64,000 bases of DNA from positions 1 through 64,000 of the forward strand of contig NZ_NBOE01000016.1 in assembly GCF_002104515.1 (NCBI RefSeq). Reading direction: 5' to 3'. The notes beneath the pieces are model-generated. The model did not search any database. It was given only the letters and a program-made list of their open reading frames with translations, and was not told the DNA's origin. Source of the stretch: Colwellia polaris. Lineage in GTDB: Bacteria > Pseudomonadota > Gammaproteobacteria > Enterobacterales > Alteromonadaceae. The translations under genes and the position numbers were made by a program. Every line of letters starts with the position of its first letter. Position 1 is the stretch's first letter. This document shows positions 58,206 through 64,000 of the stretch, piece after piece.

Positions 58206-58319
58206 ATCTTCAAAATTAAATATGGGCCAATTTCACCTTAAAAACTATATTAAGAATAGTTTCAACGACAGCCCTCAACTTAACTTTGACAGCTAAAGAC
58301 TGTTTGCTCAATGAATAAT

Positions 58320-60659
58320 TTATTTCTTTAACTTAGCAAATGCATCCGCGAAGGCATTACCCATAGCGGCATTGTTATCAGCCTTTGGTTGTTGAGTTCT
58401 GGTTTTATTCTTGTGATGCTGACCTTTAGCATGTTTGTCATTACTTTGTGTTTTATGTGACTTTCCTAATGGCTGGCTTTTCACATGTGGTGTTGCTTCA
58501 TCTAAACGCATGGTTAAGCTAATGCGCTTACGTTGTGGATCAACTTCAGTTACCTTAACTTTTACCACTTCGCCAGCTTTAACCACTTCATGTGGGTCGC
58601 TAACAAACTTATTAGTGAGTGATGAAATATGCACTAAGCCGTCTTGGTGAACACCGATATCAACAAAAGCACCAAAATTAGCCACGTTCGAAATAACGCC
58701 TTCGAGTACCATGCCTACTTTTAAGTCGTTAATGGTATTAACGCCTTCTTGAAAGGTTGCTGTTATAAACTCAGGTCGTGGATCTCGCCCCGGTTTTTCT
58801 AACTCGTTGATTATATCTTTAACTGTAACTTCACCAAAATTATCGCTAATTAAGGCTGTAACATTAACTTTCTCTAATTCAGCTTTGTTACCCATAACTT
58901 CACTGATATCGGCGTTAAGTTGTGTTAACAGTTGCTTAACTAAATCGTAAGTTTCAGGGTGAACACCCGATAAATCTAACGGATTATTACCATTATGAAT
59001 CCGTAAGAAACCAGCCGCTTGTTCGAAGGCTTTAGGTCCTAAACGTGCAACTTTTTTTAGTTCATTACGGTTGTTGAATCGACCATGTTCATCACGAAAA
59101 CTTACTACGTTATTTGCCATGGTTTTGTTTAAACCCGACACGCGCATTAATAAAGCAGCAGAAGCACTGTTTAAGTCAACACCCACGGCATTTACACAGT
59201 CCTCAATAACGTTGTCTAAGGTCTGGCTAAGTTGGCTTTGGCTTACATCGTGTTGATATTGACCAACACCAATGGCTTTCGGGTCTATTTTAACTAACTC
59301 TGCTAAAGGGTCTTGTAAACGGCGTGCAATAGAAACCGCACCACGAATGGAGACATCTAAATCAGGAAATTCTTTAGCAGCAAACTCAGACGCTGAATAA
59401 ACTGAGGCGCCGGCTTCACTAACAATAACTTTTGTTGGTTTATTGGTTTCTAACTTAGCAATAACATCGGCAATAAGTTTGTCACTCTCGCGTGAAGCTG
59501 TGCCGTTGCCAATCGCTACTAGCTCTACTTTATGTTGTTGACATAAATTAACTAAAGTACGTACGGACTTATCCCAATGATTTTGTGGAGCATGGGGGAA
59601 TATGGTTGCCGTTTGTAATAATTTGCCAGTAGCATCGACTATGGCAAGTTTACAGCCGGTTCTGAGGCCAGGATCTAAACCTAAAGTTATTTTTGCTCCT
59701 GCAGGTGCCGCCATCATTAAATCATTTAAATTACGTGAAAATACTTTAATGGCTTCAACTTCGGCTTGTTCGCGTAATTGCCCTAATAGTTCTGTTTCTA
59801 AACTTTGGCTAAGTTTTACTTTCCATGTGGTTTGTACAACTTTAGTTAAAAATTCTGCTGCTGCTTGGCCTGTTAAACGTAAATTAAAATGTTCGCTGAT
59901 CAGTTGTTGTGCACTTGAAAACGCCCCTTCTTGCCCTGGGTCGGTATCAATGCTTAACGATAGTAGCTTTTCGTTACGTCCTCGCAACATGGCTAACATA
60001 CGGTGTGACGGTACTGATTTTAATAATTCAGAATGTTGGAAGTAATCGCGATATTTTGCCGCTTCATTTTCTTTGCTTTTTATAACTTTACTACACAAGT
60101 GAGCTTGCTTAAGAAGGTGGCGGCGTAATTTCTGAATTAAATTAGCATCTTCAGCAAAACGTTCGACTAAAATAAAATGTGCGCCTTCAAGCACTGAGGC
60201 AACATCACTAAACCCTTGCTCACTATTGATGAAAGCTATTGCTTCTTGTGCTGGGTTAAGCTGCCAATTGTTATATATTTTATTCGCTAGCGGTTCTAAA
60301 CCGGCGGTAATCGCTATTTGTCCTTTGGTTTTTCTTTTGGGTTTATAAGGTAAATAAAGATCTTCTAAACGGGTTTTATTATCAGCATTATTTAGCTCGT
60401 TGGATAAAGCTGGCGTTAATTTACCTTGCTGCTCAATATTATTGATAATAACTTTTCGACGTTCGGCTAAGTCGCGTAAATAAACTAAGCGTTGGGCAAG
60501 GTGGCGTAAATGATTATCATCAAGTCCTTGGGTAACTTCTTTTCGGTAACGGGCAATAAAAGGAACCGTTGCACCTTCATCTAGTAAGTTTATAGCCGCA
60601 TTTATTTGGCTAGTATTTACATCAAGTTCTTTGGCTATTTGCTCAGCAATGGGCGTCAT
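58320..60659 (-). CDS. tex: Tex family RNA-binding protein
   Basis: A 779-residue cytoplasmic protein related to eukaryotic Spt6. Domains in order: N-terminal helical region, YqgF/RNase H-like domain ([18 protein letters not shown], about 325-345), helix-hairpin-helix region ([22 protein letters not shown]), and an S1 RNA-binding domain ([22 protein letters not shown], about 650-720). The basic C-terminal tail is low-complexity (Lys, Gln, His). It is thought to act in transcription and stress tolerance. A single gene. Confidence 0.95.
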   Translation of the reverse strand: MTPIAEQIAKELDVNTSQINAAINLLDEGATVPFIARYRKEVTQGLDDNHLRHLAQRLVYLRDLAERRKVIINNIEQQGKLTPALSNELNNADNKTRLEDLYLPYKPKRKTKGQIAITAGLEPLANKIYNNWQLNPAQEAIAFINSEQGFSDVASVLEGAHFILVERFAEDANLIQKLRRHLLKQAHLCSKVIKSKENEAAKYRDYFQHSELLKSVPSHRMLAMLRGRNEKLLSLSIDTDPGQEGAFSSAQQLISEHFNLRLTGQAAAEFLTKVVQTTWKVKLSQSLETELLGQLREQAEVEAIKVFSRNLNDLMMAAPAGAKITLGLDPGLRTGCKLAIVDATGKLLQTATIFPHAPQNHWDKSVRTLVNLCQQHKVELVAIGNGTASRESDKLIADVIAKLETNKPTKVIVSEAGASVYSASEFAAKEFPDLDVSIRGAVSIARRLQDPLAELVKIDPKAIGVGQYQHDVSQSQLSQTLDNVIEDCVNAVGVDLNSASAALLMRVSGLNKTMANNVVSFRDEHGRFNNRNELKKVARLGPKAFEQAAGFLRIHNGNNPLDLSGVHPETYDLVKQLLTQLNADISEVMGNKAELEKVNVTALISDNFGEVTVKDIINELEKPGRDPRPEFITATFQEGVNTINDLKVGMVLEGVISNVANFGAFVDIGVHQDGLVHISSLTNKFVSDPHEVVKAGEVVKVKVTEVDPQRKRISLTMRLDEATPHVKSQPLGKSHKTQSNDKHAKGQHHKNKTRTQQPKADNNAAMGNAFADAFAKLKK

Positions 60660-60827
60660 TTATACGGGATCCTAGATCTTTAAAAGTCTTGTTTTTGTTG
60701 GCCTTATTATACACTCAATTACTACTGAGGTGCGATACAGCCAGTAAGTTTTTTCAGCAACCTTAAAAAGCCTAAACCCTAGGTAAGGGCGAAATACAAT
60801 TTTAATAGAGAAGCAGGTAATTTAGCG

Positions 60828-60841
60828 TTACAATGTTGTAA
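60828..60841. promoter_or_regulatory. Palindrome upstream of glmU
   Basis: TTACAA-TG-TTGTAA lies about 80 bases before glmU in the tex-glmU divergent gap. It could bind a regulator. No clear -35/-10 pair was found, and the rest of the 261-base gap shows nothing else. Confidence 0.4.
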
Positions 60842-60920
60842 TACGTTATCAACGGTTGGTGAGTTTATGCTTATTCATCAAGTTGATATAAGTAACTTTA
60901 TCAATTAAAACGGAAAAATT

Positions 60921-62282
60921 ATGGCTCTCTCTGTTGTTATCTTAGCGGCGGGTAAAGGCACTCGCATGCGCTCTGCTTTACCTAAAGTTCTTCATCCTGT
61001 TGCTGAAAAGCCTATGGTATCTCATGTTATTGACGCGGCGCGCCAAGTAGATAGCGAAAATATTTATTTAGTTTATGGCTTTGGTGGCGATGTACTTAAA
61101 GCTAAAGTTACCGGCGATGATTTAACTTTTGTTGAACAGAAAGAACAATTAGGCACTGGCCATGCGGTTGATATGGCTTCACCTTTTTTAGCTGATGATG
61201 AAGATGTTTTAGTGCTTTACGGTGATGTACCGTTAACGAAAGTGAGTACATTACAACGCTTAATTGTTGCAAAACCAGATAATGGTATGGCGCTATTAAC
61301 GGTACATTTAGCCAACCCAACCGGGTACGGACGTATTATGCGTGATAGTTCAGGCACGGTAGTTGGTATTGTTGAACAAAAAGATGCTACAGCTGAGCAA
61401 CTACTAGTTAATGAAGCTAATACCGGTATTTTATTAGCTAATGGCGGCGATTTAAAACGCTGGTTGGCTAATTTATCTAGCGATAATGCGCAAGGCGAGT
61501 ATTACTTAACCGATATTATTGCTGCTTGTCATCAAGAAGGTAAACTCATTACCACTGCTCATCCAGATAGTGAAATTGAAGTAGAAGGCGCTAATAATCG
61601 CGTGCAACTTGCAGGTCTTGAAAGAGCTTATCAATTAAGAAAAGCTGAAGCGTTAATGATTGCAGGCGCAAGCTTACGTGATCCTAACCGCATTGATATT
61701 CGTGGTAATGTTAGCGTTGGACAAGAAGTGGTGATTGACGTTAACTGTATTTTCGAAGGAGATGTACAAATTGCTGATAATGCCATTATTGGCGCCAACT
61801 GTATTTTGAAAAACTGCAGTATCGGGCAAGGTGCTGAAATTAAGCCTAATAGTATGATCGATGGCGCTATAATTGGTGAATTAGCTTCAGTTGGCCCATT
61901 TGCTCGCATACGCCCAGGTTCAGAGCTGATGCGCGATTCTCATATTGGTAACTTTGTTGAAATGAAAAAAACACGCTTAGGCGAAGGCGCAAAAGCTGGA
62001 CATTTAAGTTATTTAGGCGATGCGGAAATTGGTGCTAAGGCTAATATTGGTGCCGGTACTATTACCTGTAATTACGATGGCGTAAATAAAGCAAAAACTA
62101 TTATAGGTGCTGGTGCATTTATAGGCTCAAATGCTTCGTTAGTTGCACCTGTTACTATTGGTGAAATGGCAACAACAGGAGCAGGTTCGGTTATTGTTAA
62201 AAACGTTGATGATAACGAGCTTAGTGTAGCTCGTGGTAAGCAACGTAATATTGCTGATTGGAAACGCCCATCTAAAAAATAA
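60921..62282 (+). CDS. glmU: Bifunctional GlcNAc-1-P uridyltransferase / GlcN-1-P acetyltransferase
   Basis: Makes UDP-GlcNAc for peptidoglycan and lipopolysaccharide. It has 453 residues. The uridyltransferase domain (1-230) carries [14 protein letters not shown] (9-22), YGDVPL and the EQKDAT region; the left-handed beta-helix acetyltransferase domain (about 250-453) carries IGANC repeats, [15 protein letters not shown] and [13 protein letters not shown]. It is the first of glmU / solute-binding / DeoR / glmS; after eight bases the next ORF begins. Confidence 0.98.
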   Translation: MALSVVILAAGKGTRMRSALPKVLHPVAEKPMVSHVIDAARQVDSENIYLVYGFGGDVLKAKVTGDDLTFVEQKEQLGTGHAVDMASPFLADDEDVLVLYGDVPLTKVSTLQRLIVAKPDNGMALLTVHLANPTGYGRIMRDSSGTVVGIVEQKDATAEQLLVNEANTGILLANGGDLKRWLANLSSDNAQGEYYLTDIIAACHQEGKLITTAHPDSEIEVEGANNRVQLAGLERAYQLRKAEALMIAGASLRDPNRIDIRGNVSVGQEVVIDVNCIFEGDVQIADNAIIGANCILKNCSIGQGAEIKPNSMIDGAIIGELASVGPFARIRPGSELMRDSHIGNFVEMKKTRLGEGAKAGHLSYLGDAEIGAKANIGAGTITCNYDGVNKAKTIIGAGAFIGSNASLVAPVTIGEMATTGAGSVIVKNVDDNELSVARGKQRNIADWKRPSKK

Positions 62283-62290
62283 ATCAAAGC

Positions 62291-63061
62291 ATGAAAGGAT
62301 CTTTTATTACACTGTTTTTGTTGAGGTTAATTTTCATAAATATTTTATTTATGAATTTTGTGCGAGCTGAGTCAGCTTTAACGGCTGTTGCAGCCGAACA
62401 CCCTATGCTGCAATATTATGAAAATAATGAAATAAAAGGTCCAAGTGCAGAAATTCTCAAATTGCTATTATTGCAAAGTGAATTGCAAGCCCCATTTGAA
62501 CTGCTACCTTGGTCTCGAGCATATAATACAGCTTTAAATCGAGAAAACACCCTTGTTGTTAGCATGATAAGAACACATGCCCGTGAAAATCAGTTTCATT
62601 GGCTAATTAAAGTTAGTGAACTTGTTCGTGGTTTTGTTTCACTGAATAGCCGTCCTGAAAACACTATTCAAAACTTAGAGGAAGCAAAATCTAAAACCAC
62701 TGTTGTAATAAGGGATAGTTATGGCTATCACTCGTTAGTGAAATTAGGCTTTAACGAAGAAACTAACCTTTATGTTGTATCATCTTTAAAGCATGGCATA
62801 GCACTATTTTTATCAGGTAAAGTAGATTTAATTTTTGCCGACCCGAATGTATTAACCGATTTCTTTGCAGAGCAGCAACAAAATGCTCAAACGTTATTTT
62901 CTGTTCTTGTTTTACCAGAAACACGTCGAGATAGTTATATTGCAGCGAATATAAACACAGAAAGCGGCATACTCGAAAAACTGAAGCGTGCTGCAGATAA
63001 ATTACGTACCGACCCCGGCTATCAATATTATCTGGCTTATAAAGCCTTGAAAGAAGATTAG
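62291..63061 (+). CDS. Orphan periplasmic solute-binding protein (SBP_bac_3 type)
   Basis: A 256-residue exported protein (signal peptide about 1-26, ending VRA). The fold pattern is that of amino-acid ABC-transporter binding proteins: NEIKGPSAEILKLLLL, LPWSRAYNTALNRENTLVVSMIRT, and GKVDLIFADPNVL. No permease or ATPase gene is nearby. Many Alteromonadales carry such orphans. The position eight bases after glmU suggests cotranscription with a cell-wall gene. The ligand is unknown. Confidence 0.83.
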   Translation: MKGSFITLFLLRLIFINILFMNFVRAESALTAVAAEHPMLQYYENNEIKGPSAEILKLLLLQSELQAPFELLPWSRAYNTALNRENTLVVSMIRTHARENQFHWLIKVSELVRGFVSLNSRPENTIQNLEEAKSKTTVVIRDSYGYHSLVKLGFNEETNLYVVSSLKHGIALFLSGKVDLIFADPNVLTDFFAEQQQNAQTLFSVLVLPETRRDSYIAANINTESGILEKLKRAADKLRTDPGYQYYLAYKALKED

Positions 63062-63148
63062 ATCTTAGATAAATATTGTTTTTATTTTCAGCTTTTGTTC
63101 TAATAGCTAAGTTTTAAACCGAAACTTTTAAGAGTGTAAACGAAAGCA

Positions 63149-63910
63149 ATGTCAAAACGAAATACCCAACAGCGTCGTCATACCATTATTGCAGAATTAA
63201 GCAACTTAGGCGAAGTAAGTGTTGATAGCCTTGCAAAAATGTTCGATACCTCAGAAGTTACTATTCGTAAAGATTTAGCCGTATTAGAAAACAGTGGTTT
63301 ATTATTGCGCAGATATGGCGGAGCCGTACCCTTGCCTCATGAAATTACTGAACCTAAAACAGAAAAAGTTTCGAAACGAAAGGTTATTATAGCAAAAACA
63401 GCTGCATCGTTGATTCGTGATCATAACCGCATTATTTTAGATAGCGGCAGTACAACATCTGCCCTAGTGCGTGAGTTAAGTGCTAAACAAGGCTTAGTGG
63501 TTATGACTAATTCGCTAGCAATAGCGTCTGATTTACATGCGCTTGAAAACGAACCGACATTATTGATGACCGGGGGTACTTGGGATACACATTCTGAATC
63601 ATTCCAAGGACAGATTGCCGAAAATGTATTGCGTTCTTACGACTTTGATCAACTATTTATTGGTGCCGATGGTCTTGATTTAGCGCGTGGTACAACAACC
63701 TTTAATGAACTTTTAGGTTTAAGTCGCGTTATGGCGGAAGTGTCGCGAGAAGTTATTGTTATGCTAGATTCAGAAAAACTTAATCGAAAAATCCCTAATT
63801 TAGAATTACCTTGGGGGAAAATTCACACGTTAATAACAGATGCAGACATGCCTGAAGACGTGAGAAGTGAAATAATTAAACAAGGCGTTAACCTCGTTAT
63901 TGCCAGTTAA
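63149..63910 (+). CDS. DeoR/GlpR family transcriptional regulator
   Basis: A 253-residue regulator. The N-terminal DeoR helix-turn-helix spans about 8-55 (RRHTIIAELSNLGEVSVDSLA, SEVTIRKDLAVLENSGLL). The sugar-phosphate-binding DeoRC domain follows, with ILDSGSTTSALVREL, MTNSLAIASDL and FIGADGLDLARG. The position between glmU and glmS suggests it senses an amino-sugar phosphate and controls these genes, an inference from context. glmS starts 12 bases later. Confidence 0.9.
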   Translation: MSKRNTQQRRHTIIAELSNLGEVSVDSLAKMFDTSEVTIRKDLAVLENSGLLLRRYGGAVPLPHEITEPKTEKVSKRKVIIAKTAASLIRDHNRIILDSGSTTSALVRELSAKQGLVVMTNSLAIASDLHALENEPTLLMTGGTWDTHSESFQGQIAENVLRSYDFDQLFIGADGLDLARGTTTFNELLGLSRVMAEVSREVIVMLDSEKLNRKIPNLELPWGKIHTLITDADMPEDVRSEIIKQGVNLVIAS

Positions 63911-63922
63911 AAGGACAAGAAT

Positions 63923-64000
63923 ATGTGTGGAATTGTAGGTGCTGTCGCACAGCGTGATGTAGCAGACATTTTAGTAGAAGGTTTAAGGCGATTAGAATAT
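63923..64000 (+). CDS. glmS: Glucosamine-6-phosphate synthase (5' part only)
   Basis: The first 26 codons, cut by the window edge: [20 protein letters not shown] and a further LRRLEY. Cys2 is the N-terminal nucleophile of the class II glutaminase domain once Met1 is removed. The enzyme turns fructose-6-phosphate and glutamine into glucosamine-6-phosphate, the start of the pathway ended by GlmU. AAGGA precedes the ATG. Confidence 0.95.
   Translation, partial: MCGIVGAVAQRDVADILVEGLRRLEY

Overview
This window looks like the replication-origin region of a gammaproteobacterial chromosome. The organism is probably a low-GC marine member of the Alteromonadales, with Colwelliaceae the best guess from the AT-rich composition and the gene order. 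Nearly all genes are core and in familiar order. I see no insertion sequence, prophage, CRISPR array or tRNA gene.

Layout. 1-722: leader and two tandem promoters of a ribosomal RNA operon that runs leftwards out of the window; its 16S gene begins just outside. 723-12107: the yrdA / DUF1488 / aroE / ompW / hemF / tsaC / acyl-CoA ligase / purEK / yrdD / smg / dprA / LysM block. 12224-18645: the def-fmt-rsmB-trkA operon, converging on pepQ-yigZ-trkH. 18658-26599: pepQ, lytic transglycosylase, tusA, an unrecognised four-helix membrane protein, glyS and glyQ. 26775-32823: the leftward dnaA-dnaN-recF-gyrB operon, with two perfect parS sites inside recF. 33301-37284: rpmH-rnpA-yidD-yidC and mnmE. 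37388-39109: two small exported proteins and mioC. 39110-39519: oriC, with DnaA boxes, nine GATC sites and AT-rich 13-mer-like repeats. 39520-43809: mnmG-rsmG-parA-parB. 44111-51063: the complete nine-gene ATP synthase operon. 51353-58135: accessory genes (DUF3015 and Lnb_N/DUF4105 proteins, an S9 dipeptidyl peptidase, a free-standing AMP-binding C-terminal domain, a DcaP-like porin). 58320-64000: tex, then glmU, an orphan solute-binding protein, a DeoR regulator and the start of glmS.

How it works together. The window holds origin, initiator (DnaA), clamp (DnaN), gyrase subunit and the ParA/ParB/parS segregation system within about 17 kb. Transcription mostly runs away from oriC on both sides; the rpmH-to-mnmE block and tex and the S9 peptidase run against the expected fork. 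The clearest non-core points are the Lnb_N-like protein with a permuted His...Cys motif, the pair of palindromic operator-like sites upstream of the solitary AMP-binding C-terminal domain, and the membrane protein between tusA and glyS. I did not find convincing evidence for a wholly new multi-gene system.
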